Assembly (NCBI GenBank): GCA_944386395.1
Contig: CALXAZ010000009.1
Span: 1-12,398, forward strand
Reading direction: 5' to 3'
DNA from: an uncultured Clostridia bacterium
GTDB lineage: Bacteria > Bacillota > Clostridia > Oscillospirales > JAAYOS01
DNA length: 12,398 nucleotides
A model generated the notes under the pieces. That model was given only the letters and a program-made list of their open reading frames with translations. It was not told where the DNA came from and ran no database searches. Positions 1 through 6,019 of the stretch are shown in pieces. Numbering within the stretch: the stretch's first letter is position 1; every line of letters begins with the position of its first letter. The position numbers were made by a program, and so were the translations under genes.

Positions 1-1
1 G

Positions 2-361
2 TTCCAAGCCGACCATGATGCCAAAATGCAGCTGCTGAAGGGCTGCATTGAGAAAAACAAGCATCAGGTGCAGGATCAGGCGGAGTATACTGAGCGGTAT
101 AACGCCCTGCATGACGAGTGCCAGCAGCTGGAGGCGCAAATCACCCGGCTGGAATCCAAAATCCATGCCCGACAGAGTAAAAAGGAAGAGATCCGCCGAT
201 GGATGGGCATGCTGCGGCAATGCGGGGACATCCTTATCGAGTTTGACCCGGACCTTTGGAACTCTACTGTAGAAACAGCCACAGTGGGCAAGGACAAAAT
301 CCTGACCTTCCGGTTTAAGGATGGGACGGAGATCCCGGTGCCGATACCGGACAAAAAGTAA
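2..361 (+). CDS. Large serine recombinase, C-terminal fragment (5' end outside window)
   Basis: The reading frame is open from the first bases and ends at TAA 359-361, so only the last 119 residues are visible. They contain a long charged helix (about residues 20-60, rich in E/Q/K/R, coiled-coil-like). A C-terminal segment follows with DPDLWN, then TVGKDKILTFRFKDGTEIPV. That ending (FDPDLWN followed by a short beta segment and F-K-D-G-T-E-I) is, from memory, typical of the C-terminal region of clostridial large serine recombinases that move conjugative or mobilisable elements. The catalytic resolvase domain would lie upstream and cannot be seen. The ATG at 26 lies inside the frame and is not a likely start. 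A terminator hairpin follows directly. Such recombinases are often the last gene of their element, which fits the chromosomal tRNA gene found 350 bp downstream. Family assignment is fairly sure; the element type is unknown. Confidence 0.72.
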   Translation, partial: FQADHDAKMQLLKGCIEKNKHQVQDQAEYTERYNALHDECQQLEAQITRLESKIHARQSKKEEIRRWMGMLRQCGDILIEFDPDLWNSTVETATVGKDKILTFRFKDGTEIPVPIPDKK

Positions 362-387
362 CGCAGAACCGTCTGCGAGCACCTTAC

Positions 388-416
388 AAGCCTGCGGAGA
401 AATCCGTGGGCTTTTT
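388..416 (+). terminator. Rho-independent terminator of the recombinase gene
   Basis: An 11-bp stem pairs 388-398 (AAGCCTGCGGA) with 403-413 (TCCGTGGGCTT), including two G-U pairs, around a GAAA tetraloop. It runs into a T tract at 412-416. It lies 27 bp after the recombinase stop codon. Confidence 0.7.
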
Positions 417-633
417 CTATCCCTGAGAAACGAGCCATACTCAGTTTTGGCTGCGCTTTTTTGAGAGGATGCAAATCGAGGAAAAATCGTAGGGCATAAG
501 CGGGACGGGTGCAAATCGCAAACTTTCACCGGCGCGGGTGCATCGGGTGCAAAACGGGATATTCCGTGTAGAGGCAAGGCGCAAAGCTATATGCGGGAAC
601 TGCCTCAAATGCGCTTCCAGCGCCGGAAAATGG
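417..633. other. Non-coding, repeat-containing stretch between recombinase and tRNA-Pro (candidate element end)
   Basis: No credible gene is seen here; an antisense frame over 76-474 only shadows the recombinase. The stretch looks more GC-rich than the genes to the right. It carries short direct repeats: TGCAAATCG at 470-478 and 510-518, and GGGTGCA at 508-513 (continuing into AAATCG), 536-542 and 545-551. The chromosomal tRNA unit begins with its terminator near 636. If the recombinase belongs to an integrated element, the element-chromosome junction (attL or attR) should fall in this interval. The precise junction cannot be placed from one sequence. Confidence 0.4.
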
Positions 634-675
634 GCATAAAAAAGGAGAAAACCCCTGTAAACAGGGATTTTCTCC
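634..675 (-). terminator. Terminator of the tRNA-Pro gene
   Basis: Read on the minus strand, GGAGAAAA (675-668) pairs with its complement at 651-644. After one mismatch, a further CCCTGT/ACAGGG stem (666-661 with 658-653) closes a very short loop. A T-run (TTTTTTAT on the minus strand, 643-636) follows immediately. A second small hairpin, CACTTTT/AAAAGTG at 680-698, sits between this terminator and the tRNA. Confidence 0.8.
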
Positions 676-709
676 TCGCCACTTTTTTATCAAAAGTGAC
701 GTCTTAATA

Positions 710-785
710 TGGTCCGAGTGACAGGACTTGAACCTGCGGCCTCTTGACCCCCAGTCAAGCGCGCTACCAGCTGCGCCACACCCGG
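710..785 (-). tRNA. tRNA-Pro (GGG anticodon)
   Basis: On the minus strand the cloverleaf is complete. The acceptor stem CCGGGTG (785-779) pairs with CACTCGG (720-714). The D stem is GCGC/GCGC around AGCTGGTA. The anticodon stem CTTGA/TCAAG encloses loop CTGGGGG, giving anticodon GGG. The T arm is GCAGG-TTCAAGT-CCTGT, the discriminator is A, and a genomically encoded CCA occupies 712-710. The gene has its own promoter 11 bp upstream and its own terminator, so it is an independent unit. It reads proline CCC and, by wobble, CCU codons. Confidence 0.97.
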
Positions 786-795
786 ATACCTGAAT

Positions 796-824
796 ATATT
801 AGCACAGTAAGGATTTTCTGTCAA
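796..824 (-). promoter_or_regulatory. Promoter of tRNA-Pro
   Basis: On the minus strand a perfect TTGACA (-35, 824-819) is followed after exactly 17 bp by TAATAT (-10, 801-796). Transcription should begin near 789, giving a leader of only a few bases before the mature tRNA 5' end at 785. Confidence 0.85.
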
Positions 825-940
825 GCTATGCATGTAAATTTTTGATCTTCGCGCCTCCGGGGGCTTATCCTGTCTTTTGCGCCTATACGCCTATACTATT
901 TTTATTTTGGCAAATATCGCTTTCACCTTCGGTAATACCC

Positions 941-969
941 TTGACTATTTACCGGAAAATTGTTACTAT
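941..969 (+). promoter_or_regulatory. Promoter of the purine (IMP cyclohydrolase-AICARFT) operon
   Basis: TTGACT (941-946) and TACTAT (964-969) are separated by 17 bp. The predicted start is near 976, about 15 bp before the riboswitch aptamer. A perfect 12-bp palindrome, TATACTAGTATA (967-978), covers the end of the -10 element and the start site and could be an operator. No PurR-type box was recognised. Confidence 0.6.
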
Positions 970-989
970 ACTAGTATAAAATCATTGAC

Positions 990-1058
990 AGCCCATATAA
1001 CTGACGGAAGTGGTGTACCACGTGGAGTATGGAGCTGGTATTGCCGACCGTCTGGGCG
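990..1058 (+). ncRNA. ZTP (pfl motif) riboswitch aptamer
   Basis: The conserved elements occur in order. P1 pairs CCATA (993-997) with TATGG (1028-1032). The ACTGACGG strand lies at 1000-1007. P2 is GTGG-TGTA-CCAC (1010-1021), followed by GTGGAGT (1022-1028). The 3' domain GCCGACCGTCTGGGC (1043-1057) resembles the pfl consensus GCCGCCTGGGC. The diagnostic pseudoknot is present: GACGG (1003-1007) is exactly complementary to CCGTC (1048-1052). Compared with the usual GGCG/CGCC, the sequence differs on both sides while pairing is kept. ZTP riboswitches bind ZMP (AICAR ribotide) or ZTP and normally switch purine and folate genes on. Here the next two genes consume ZMP-derived intermediates, which strongly supports the call. 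Confidence 0.9.
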
Positions 1059-1095
1059 CTTCTTTAGTCAAGTGGCTCCAGCCGGTTTTTATTTT
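1048..1095 (+). terminator. Riboswitch-controlled intrinsic terminator (expression platform)
   Basis: The 5' arm CCGTCTGGG-CGCTT (1048-1061) pairs with AAGTG (1070-1074) and, after a 2-nt bulge, TCCAG-C-CGG (1077-1085). One T/C mismatch lies near the base. A T-rich tail, TTTTTATTTT, follows at 1086-1095. The 5' arm contains the pseudoknot strand CCGTC (1048-1052) and the 3' half of P3, so the ligand-bound aptamer and the terminator cannot form together. This is the layout of an ON switch. Confidence 0.8.
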
Positions 1096-1116
1096 GCGAA
1101 ATTGGAGGTCAATATA

Positions 1117-1824
1117 ATGCATGAAAATGAAATAAGGCTCAGGGAAAATTCTTACCCCGGACGTGGAATAGTTATCGGAAAGACCCCAGATGGAAAAAAC
1201 CTTGTCCAGGTATATTGGATAATGGGGCGCAGCGAAAACAGCCGCAATCGCATATTTGTTCGAGAAGGCGACAGTGTAAAAACCAAGGCATATATCGAAA
1301 GCAAAATGACCGACCCTTCGCTTGTTATCTACTATCCCATGCGCACTCTGGGCAACAACCACATTATAACCAATGGCGATCAGACAGATACCATCGCCGA
1401 TTTTCTTGCAGAAAACAAAACCTTCGAGGAGGCCCTTCTTACCCGCCAGTTTGAGCCAGACCAGCCAAACTGTACACCGCGCATATCGGGTATCATATAT
1501 TTTGACGCAGTACATCCCTCCTTTTCCCTATCCATACTAAAAACCGTAAACAATAATGACAAAATTCAAAATAAAGAATTCTATACCTATGATGAATTTG
1601 AAAACGGTATCGGCAAATGTATCCACACATACATGGGCGATGGCAATCCTCTCCCGTCCTTTGATGCTCATCCATATACTGTGACGCTCGAAAATGATAT
1701 TGGTGCAACTGCTGAGAAGTACTGGTCACTGCTCAATACGGATAACCGTGTATCTCTGCTTGTAAAGTTTATTGACGCCGCGACAGGAGCTTTTGATATC
1801 CGTATCATAAACCGATTCAACTGA
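1117..1824 (+). CDS. IMP cyclohydrolase, stand-alone (PurO-like family)
   Basis: This enzyme closes FAICAR to IMP, the final step of de novo purine synthesis. The 235-residue protein shows the family's conserved blocks: SYPGRGIVIG (12-21), IMGRSENSRNR (35-45), TNGDQTDT (85-92), TPRISG (120-125) and IHTYMGDGNPLPSF (169-182). These match the PF07826-type IMP cyclohydrolases of Clostridia as I remember them. The ATG at 1117 has GGAGG at 1104-1108 with 8-nt spacing. The same frame is open to a TTG at 877, but that extension would run through the promoter, riboswitch and terminator, so it is rejected. The gene lies 22 bp beyond the terminator tail and 35 bp before the AICAR formyltransferase gene, forming a two-gene operon that substitutes for PurH. 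It is expected to be induced by ZMP through the riboswitch. Confidence 0.9.
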   Translation: MHENEIRLRENSYPGRGIVIGKTPDGKNLVQVYWIMGRSENSRNRIFVREGDSVKTKAYIESKMTDPSLVIYYPMRTLGNNHIITNGDQTDTIADFLAENKTFEEALLTRQFEPDQPNCTPRISGIIYFDAVHPSFSLSILKTVNNNDKIQNKEFYTYDEFENGIGKCIHTYMGDGNPLPSFDAHPYTVTLENDIGATAEKYWSLLNTDNRVSLLVKFIDAATGAFDIRIINRFN

Positions 1825-1859
1825 ACTAAAACCTTAATCAAATCAAAAGGAGAAAAAAT

Positions 1860-3035
1860 ATGAACAGTTTGGAACTTAAATACGGCTGTAATCCTAACCA
1901 AAAACCTGCCCGCGTATTTATGCAGGACGGAAGCGACCTTCCTATCGAAGTTCTCAACGGTCGTCCCGGCTACATAAATCTGCTTGACGCTCTCAATGGA
2001 TTCCAGCTTGTCAAAGAGCTAAAGGCAGCAACAGGTCTGCCCGCTGCTACCTCCTTCAAGCATGTTTCACCTGCCGGAGCTGCGATAGGTCTTCCTCTCA
2101 GTGACACCCTTAAAAAGGCGTTCTGGGTGGGCAAAAAGGAGCTCTCTCCGCTCGCATGTGCGTATGCGCGCGCCCGCGGAGCTGACAGAATGTCGTCCTA
2201 CGGCGATTTTATATCTCTTAGTGATGTCTGTGATGCATCTACTGCCTCTCTCATTTCACCCGAGGTTTCCGACGGTATAATTGCTCCAGGATATACGGAC
2301 GAGGCTCTTACCATACTTAAAGCAAAGAGGAAGGGCGGATATCTCATCATGCAGATAGACCCCGACTACGTGCCGGCAGAGATCGAGCATAAGGACGTAT
2401 ACGGCGTGACCTTCGAGCAGGGTCGAAACAACTACAAAATAGATTCCTCACTTTTTGGAAACATTGTCACTGAAAATAAAAATATACCCGAGTCTGCTCT
2501 CCGTGACATGATAATCTCCCTTATCACTCTCAAATATACCCAGTCAAACTCCGTTTGCTACGCCTATGACGGACAGGCTATTGGCATAGGCGCGGGTCAA
2601 CAGTCCCGCATACACTGCAACAGGCTTGCAGGCTCCAAGGCGGACACTTTCTTCCTTCGTCAGCACGAAAAAGTACTTAACCTCAAATTTAAAAAGGGCA
2701 TCGGAAGGGCAAACCGTGACAATGCAATAGATGTCTATCTCTCGGAATATTGGGAAGATCTTTTAGCAGACGGCGCCTGGCAGGAGACCTTTGCTGAGCG
2801 TCCAGAGCCTCTCACCACCGAAGAGAAAAAGGCATGGCTCTCCTCCTTCAACGGGGTGTCTCTCGGCTCTGACGCTTTCTTCCCCTTTAGCGATAATATC
2901 GAGCGGGCAAGCAAGAGCGGTGTCAAATACATCGTTCAGCCCGGAGGCTCAATCCGCGATGACCTTGTTATCGATGCATGTAATAAATATGGTATGGCAA
3001 TGGCATTTACAGGTATGCGGCTTTTCCATCACTGA
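1860..3035 (+). CDS. purH: AICAR formyltransferase, stand-alone (C-terminal half of PurH)
   Basis: This enzyme transfers a formyl group from 10-formyl-THF to AICAR ribotide (ZMP), giving FAICAR, the substrate of the preceding gene's enzyme. The 391 residues cover only the transformylase region; the N-terminal MGS-like cyclohydrolase domain of bifunctional PurH is absent. Recognisable blocks are SFKHVSPAGAAIG (65-77, catalytic Lys67-His68), AYARARGADRMSS (101-113), VSDGIIAPGY (136-145), LKYTQSNSVCYA (224-235), IGIGAGQQSRIHC (241-253), SDAFFPF and the terminal RLFHH. These blocks resemble the animal ATIC version more than typical bacterial PurH, which has KHTNPCG in place of KHVSPAG. Start: ATG 1860 with AAAGGAG at 1846-1852. 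No convincing terminator follows before the tRNA-Ser promoter. The symbol purH is approximate because only one half of that enzyme is encoded. Confidence 0.93.
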   Translation: MNSLELKYGCNPNQKPARVFMQDGSDLPIEVLNGRPGYINLLDALNGFQLVKELKAATGLPAATSFKHVSPAGAAIGLPLSDTLKKAFWVGKKELSPLACAYARARGADRMSSYGDFISLSDVCDASTASLISPEVSDGIIAPGYTDEALTILKAKRKGGYLIMQIDPDYVPAEIEHKDVYGVTFEQGRNNYKIDSSLFGNIVTENKNIPESALRDMIISLITLKYTQSNSVCYAYDGQAIGIGAGQQSRIHCNRLAGSKADTFFLRQHEKVLNLKFKKGIGRANRDNAIDVYLSEYWEDLLADGAWQETFAERPEPLTTEEKKAWLSSFNGVSLGSDAFFPFSDNIERASKSGVKYIVQPGGSIRDDLVIDACNKYGMAMAFTGMRLFHH

Positions 3036-3094
3036 TAACCTTTGCTAAAAGCAAGAAATGATCTATCACTTCTGCGAAATAATTCCATTTTTGT

Positions 3095-3123
3095 TTGACA
3101 AAGCAGAAGGATTATGCTATTAT
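3095..3123 (+). promoter_or_regulatory. Promoter of tRNA-Ser
   Basis: A perfect TTGACA (3095-3100), a 17-bp spacer and TATTAT (3118-3123). The predicted start near 3130 leaves a leader of about 40 nt. That leader holds a 9-bp inverted repeat (CTGCTATCT 3129-3137, AGATAGCAG 3156-3164) and a tandem GCAGATA pair (3154-3167) just before the mature tRNA. Confidence 0.8.
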
Positions 3124-3170
3124 GTATTCTGCTATCTCGCAGGTGTTTGTCCAGCAGATAGCAGATATCC

Positions 3171-3259
3171 GGAGGAATAGCGAAGCGGTCATAACGCGGC
3201 GGTCTTGAAAACCGTTTGAGGGCAACCTCACGGGGGTTCGAATCCCTCTTCCTCCGCCA
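3171..3259 (+). tRNA. tRNA-Ser (UGA anticodon)
   Basis: This is a complete class II cloverleaf of 89 nt. The acceptor GGAGGAA (3171-3177) pairs with TTCCTCC (3249-3255). The D stem is GCG/CGC. The anticodon stem GCGGT/ACCGT encloses loop CTTGAAA, giving anticodon TGA. The long variable arm is TGAGG-GCAA-CCTCA, the T arm is GGGGG-TTCGAAT-CCCTC, the discriminator is G, and CCA is encoded at 3257-3259. Confidence 0.98.
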
Positions 3260-3260
3260 G

Positions 3261-3305
3261 AAAAGCACAGCATTATGGATATCCCATATGTTGTGCTTTT
3301 TATTT
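3261..3305 (+). terminator. Terminator of tRNA-Ser
   Basis: AAAAGCACA (3261-3269) pairs with TGTGCTTTT (3292-3300). An inner ATGG/CCAT-type stem extends the hairpin, and a T-rich tail continues through 3305. Confidence 0.85.
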
Positions 3306-3347
3306 TATAACACCTGAAAATATTTTGAGAAAAGAGGGAAAATCACA

Positions 3348-3839
3348 ATGAAAATCTCAATTTTTTATCATTCTGTCTCCGGAAACACCAAACAGTGCGC
3401 CGAATACATAGCCGAGGGTGCCAACTCTGTTGACGGTGTGGAGGCTAAGGTTTTTGACATTCATGCCCCAGACACAGATTTTGCAAAGGAAAGCTCCTGC
3501 ATCATTCTAGGCTCCCCCACTTATATGGGGAGCATGAGCGCCGAGATATATACATGGCTTGAAAAGTCAATGCGTGAATTTAGTCCTGCTGGAAAGCTCT
3601 CCGGGGCATTTGCGACCGAGCGTTACATCCATGGCGGTGGAGATGTCGCAATCCAGGGTATTCTTTCCCACATGCTTGTAAGTGGAATGCTACCATATTC
3701 CGGAGGCGGAGCGTTTGGCGCCCCTGTCATCCACTATGGTCCTGTAGGGCTTGCAGAAGACATTCAGGGCTGTCGAGACACATTTATCACATATGGGCGC
3801 CGAATGGCAGAAAAAGCGTCTGAGCTCTTCACTCGATAA
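3348..3839 (+). CDS. Flavodoxin-family protein (WrbA/NADPH-dependent FMN reductase-like)
   Basis: A 163-residue single-domain flavodoxin fold. The FMN phosphate loop is HSVSGNTKQCA (8-18). The isoalloxazine-side loop LGSPTYMGSMSAEIYTWLE (54-72) matches the SPTYxGxxSxxxxxFL pattern of WrbA-like proteins. The GGGDVAIQGILSHMLVSGM segment (96-114) takes the place of the WrbA stretch HGGxExTxxSxxxxLxxxGM. It likely binds FMN and moves electrons in the cytoplasm; the partner is unknown. The start ATG is preceded by AGAGGG at 3333-3338. It sits alone between the tRNA-Ser terminator and its own terminator. No strong promoter of its own was seen, so it may depend on read-through or a weak promoter in 3305-3330. 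It could equally be annotated as flavodoxin or NAD(P)H quinone oxidoreductase. Confidence 0.82.
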   Translation: MKISIFYHSVSGNTKQCAEYIAEGANSVDGVEAKVFDIHAPDTDFAKESSCIILGSPTYMGSMSAEIYTWLEKSMREFSPAGKLSGAFATERYIHGGGDVAIQGILSHMLVSGMLPYSGGGAFGAPVIHYGPVGLAEDIQGCRDTFITYGRRMAEKASELFTR

Positions 3840-3855
3840 ATAATTACCAAAACAT

Positions 3856-3888
3856 AAACCGCTCCTCCGGACGAGAGGATCGGTTTTA
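3856..3888 (+). terminator. Terminator after the first flavodoxin gene
   Basis: AAACCG (3856-3861) pairs with CGGTTT (3881-3886). After a C/T mismatch, TCCT (3863-3866) pairs with AGGA (3876-3879). The tail TTTTAT follows. It begins 17 bp after the stop codon. Confidence 0.75.
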
Positions 3889-3956
3889 TCACATATCGAA
3901 CTTTCAACCAGCACATATCAACTCTCTTAAAACATTACTGCCAGCAGGTTATCATA

Positions 3957-3985
3957 TAGACAAAGCTTCGGCGTTATGTTAGAAT
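3957..3985 (+). promoter_or_regulatory. Promoter of the second flavodoxin-like gene
   Basis: TAGACA (3957-3962) and TAGAAT (3980-3985) are 17 bp apart, each matching five of six consensus bases. The predicted start lies about 20 bp before the ATG at 4014. Confidence 0.65.
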
Positions 3986-4013
3986 ATTTTTAGTCTTTCT
4001 AAAGAGGTGCTTA

Positions 4014-4526
4014 ATGAAAACCCTGATTATCTATGCTACTAAAACAGGCACAACCGCAAAATGCGCAGAAATGCTTTCAAAGCTCATTGCTGATTCTGAG
4101 CTCTATAACCTTGCAAATGGCGAGCCAGACATTTCAGGATATGATAACATTGCTCTCGGGGGACCGATCCGCATGGGAGCGCTCCATCCTGCCGTAAAGC
4201 GCTTTGCGGAAAAGCACACTGTAGAGCTGATTGAGAAAAACGCCGGATATTTCATTTGCAGCTGTGTGACCGAAAACACTGAGCAGACAATGGCTCAAAA
4301 TTTCCCGGCAATTCTCCTTGAAAATGCCGTATGCAAGGCAAGCTTTGGTGGTGAGATGGATCCTTCCAGGCAAAAAGGTGCAGACAAGCTCGTTATAAAG
4401 CTGGCTGCCAGGTCTTTTATGAAAGATCCATCAAAAAAGCCTTCCATCCTTCCGAAAGAGATTGAGCGTTTCGCCTCGGCGATGCTTGAGGATCACCTCT
4501 ATGACGGCTTTGAGCCTGATGATTAA
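4014..4526 (+). CDS. Flavodoxin-domain protein (flavodoxin_5/HemG-like)
   Basis: A 170-residue flavodoxin-like protein. It starts with MKTLIIYATKTGTTAKCA, where T-K-T-G-T-T (9-14) is the FMN phosphate loop of this family. LGGPIRMGALHPAVKRF (48-64) follows, matching the GxPIRxGxxxPxxxxF block of the flavodoxin domain related to menaquinone-dependent protoporphyrinogen oxidase HemG. A CSC pair (82-84) lies in the strand where HemG-type proteins have a cysteine. The C-terminal tail is acidic (ending EPDD). HemG function cannot be claimed: no haem gene is nearby, and many Clostridia carry such proteins as generic flavodoxins. RBS AGAGGTG sits just before ATG 4014. It has its own promoter and a strong convergent terminator. 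Confidence 0.82.
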   Translation: MKTLIIYATKTGTTAKCAEMLSKLIADSELYNLANGEPDISGYDNIALGGPIRMGALHPAVKRFAEKHTVELIEKNAGYFICSCVTENTEQTMAQNFPAILLENAVCKASFGGEMDPSRQKGADKLVIKLAARSFMKDPSKKPSILPKEIERFASAMLEDHLYDGFEPDD

Positions 4527-4582
4527 GAGCCTCGGTAAACTTTGCATGTTACCTGTCCTTTATTGCTAAAATTTCATTAAAC

Positions 4583-4620
4583 AAATAAAATGGCTACCCA
4601 AATGGGCAGCCATTTTATTT
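4583..4620. terminator. Bidirectional terminator between the flavodoxin-like gene and argH
   Basis: AAATAAAATGGCT (4583-4595) is perfectly complementary to AGCCATTTTATTT (4608-4620). Inside it, CCC/GGG closes an AAAT loop after one A/C mismatch. A-rich and T-rich flanks provide U-tracts in both directions. It lies 56 bp after the plus-strand stop and 5 bp after the argH stop on the minus strand, so it serves both convergent units. Confidence 0.9.
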
Positions 4621-4625
4621 ATACT

Positions 4626-5999
4626 CTATATATCAACTTTTTGCTTAAAGGTTTCTATCTGTTTCTTCACTGCCTCTGAGGAGGGTCCGCCCAACACATT
4701 GCGCTGCTCTACACATGCCTCGATGTCTATCGCATCATAGAGGTCATTTTCAAACACATCACTGAGCTTTCTATACTCTTCCAGCGGCAAAGTTTCAAGC
4801 GTTAAGTTATTCTCTACGCAGAACCTGACAAGCTGCCCTGTTATTTTATATGCATCACGGAAGGGAACTCCCCTTTTTGTGAGATAATCCGCACAGTCGG
4901 TTGCATTAATAAAGCCCTTCGCAGCTGCTGCCCTCATATTATCTTTGCGGATAGTCATTGTATCCAGCATTGGTGTAAACGCAGAAAGCACCAGCATAAC
5001 AGTGTCAATGCTGTCAAATATCGCCTGCTTGTCCTCCTGCATATCCTTATTATACGCCAACGGAATACCCTTCAGCATCGTCAGCAGGGTTACAAGGTTT
5101 CCGTTTACCCGTCCTGTTTTACCGCGTATAAGCTCGGCAACGTCCGGATTCTTTTTCTGCGGCATAATCGACGATCCGGTAGCAAAAGCATCATCCAGCT
5201 CTACAAATTTAAACTCGCTTGAGCACCAGAGGATTATTTCCTCCGAAAGGCGCGAAAGGTGCGTCATCACAAGCGACAGGACAAATCCAAGCTCTGCACA
5301 GAAATCACGGTCAGACACCCCATCAAGGCTGTTTTGTGTCACCCCGGCAAAACCCAGCGCCTCTGCAACCATCTCCCTGTCTATCGGATATGTCGTCGCA
5401 GCAAGCGCACCGCTGCCAAGCGGCATTACGTCCATACGCTTGTAGCAATCATCAAGCCGGGAAATATCCCTTTCCAGCATCCACGCATATGTCATTATAT
5501 GATGTGCAAATGTTATCGGTTGAGCAACCTGAAGATGTGTATACCCCGGCATAACTGTGCCCGTATGGCGCTCTGCCAGCTTAACTATTACCTTTATCAG
5601 CTTCATAAGCTCGGTTTTCAGCTCTTTAGAGCGGTTTTTCAGATACATCCTGATATCAAGCGCCACCTGATCGTTCCGGCTCCTCGCGGTATGCAACCTC
5701 TTCCCCGCATCACCTATCCTGTCCGTGAGCTCCTGCTCGATAAACATATGTATATCCTCGGCTGCCGGATCTATCATAAGCTCACCTGTTTCTATGTCAC
5801 TTAGAATCGTCTTGAGCCCCTCTATGATCTTCTCCGAGTCCTCCGGGGAAATTATCCCCTGTGCCCCCAGCATAGCCGCATGAGCCATTGAGCCGGTTAT
5901 ATCCTCTTTATACATAACCCAGTCAAAGGATATTGAGGAATTAAAGTCGTTTACATTCTTGTCTATTTCCTTGGCAAACCGCCCTGCCCACATTGCCAT
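4626..5999 (-). CDS. argH: Argininosuccinate lyase
   Basis: This enzyme splits argininosuccinate into arginine and fumarate, the last step of arginine synthesis; it is a cytoplasmic homotetramer of the fumarase/aspartase superfamily. The 457 residues are full length. Motifs seen are WAGRF (4-8), HTARSRNDQ (103-111), PGYTHLQVAQP (151-161, containing the conserved catalytic His) and the superfamily signature GSSIMPQKKNPD (275-286), which carries the mobile-loop serine. Start: ATG at 5999 with GGAGG (6010-6006 on the minus strand), 6-nt spacing. It is the last gene of the five-gene unit and ends at the convergent terminator. It is 78 bp from argG, and that gap holds a strong hairpin that may set the argH:argG ratio. 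Confidence 0.98.
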   Translation of the reverse strand: MAMWAGRFAKEIDKNVNDFNSSISFDWVMYKEDITGSMAHAAMLGAQGIISPEDSEKIIEGLKTILSDIETGELMIDPAAEDIHMFIEQELTDRIGDAGKRLHTARSRNDQVALDIRMYLKNRSKELKTELMKLIKVIVKLAERHTGTVMPGYTHLQVAQPITFAHHIMTYAWMLERDISRLDDCYKRMDVMPLGSGALAATTYPIDREMVAEALGFAGVTQNSLDGVSDRDFCAELGFVLSLVMTHLSRLSEEIILWCSSEFKFVELDDAFATGSSIMPQKKNPDVAELIRGKTGRVNGNLVTLLTMLKGIPLAYNKDMQEDKQAIFDSIDTVMLVLSAFTPMLDTMTIRKDNMRAAAAKGFINATDCADYLTKRGVPFRDAYKITGQLVRFCVENNLTLETLPLEEYRKLSDVFENDLYDAIDIEACVEQRNVLGGPSSEAVKKQIETFKQKVDI

Positions 6000-6019
6000 A
6001 ATTAACCTCCAAATCCATA

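Noticed and set aside
76..474. 132-residue antisense frame across the recombinase end
   Set aside because: No recognisable domain, no RBS noticed, and it mirrors a real coding frame and its terminator.
470..555. CRISPR-like repeats
   Set aside because: Repeats are only 7-9 bp, irregularly spaced, and without uniform spacers.
994..1058. THF or purine (guanine/adenine) riboswitch as alternative to ZTP
   Set aside because: The GCCGACCGTCTGGGC 3' domain and the pseudoknot with ACTGACGG fit the pfl/ZTP motif; purine and THF aptamer signatures were not seen.
877..1116. In-frame upstream extension of the IMP cyclohydrolase to a TTG codon
   Set aside because: It would cover the promoter, riboswitch and terminator; no RBS precedes 877, while ATG 1117 has an excellent GGAGG and the family's usual N-terminus.
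4014..4526. Calling this gene hemG (protoporphyrinogen oxidase)
   Set aside because: Only the flavodoxin loop and the GGPIRMG block are shared; no haem genes are nearby, so a specific function is not supported.
4945..5804. Three long plus-strand frames opposite argH
   Set aside because: Compositional shadows of the certain argH gene; residue content is low-complexity and no family was recognised.
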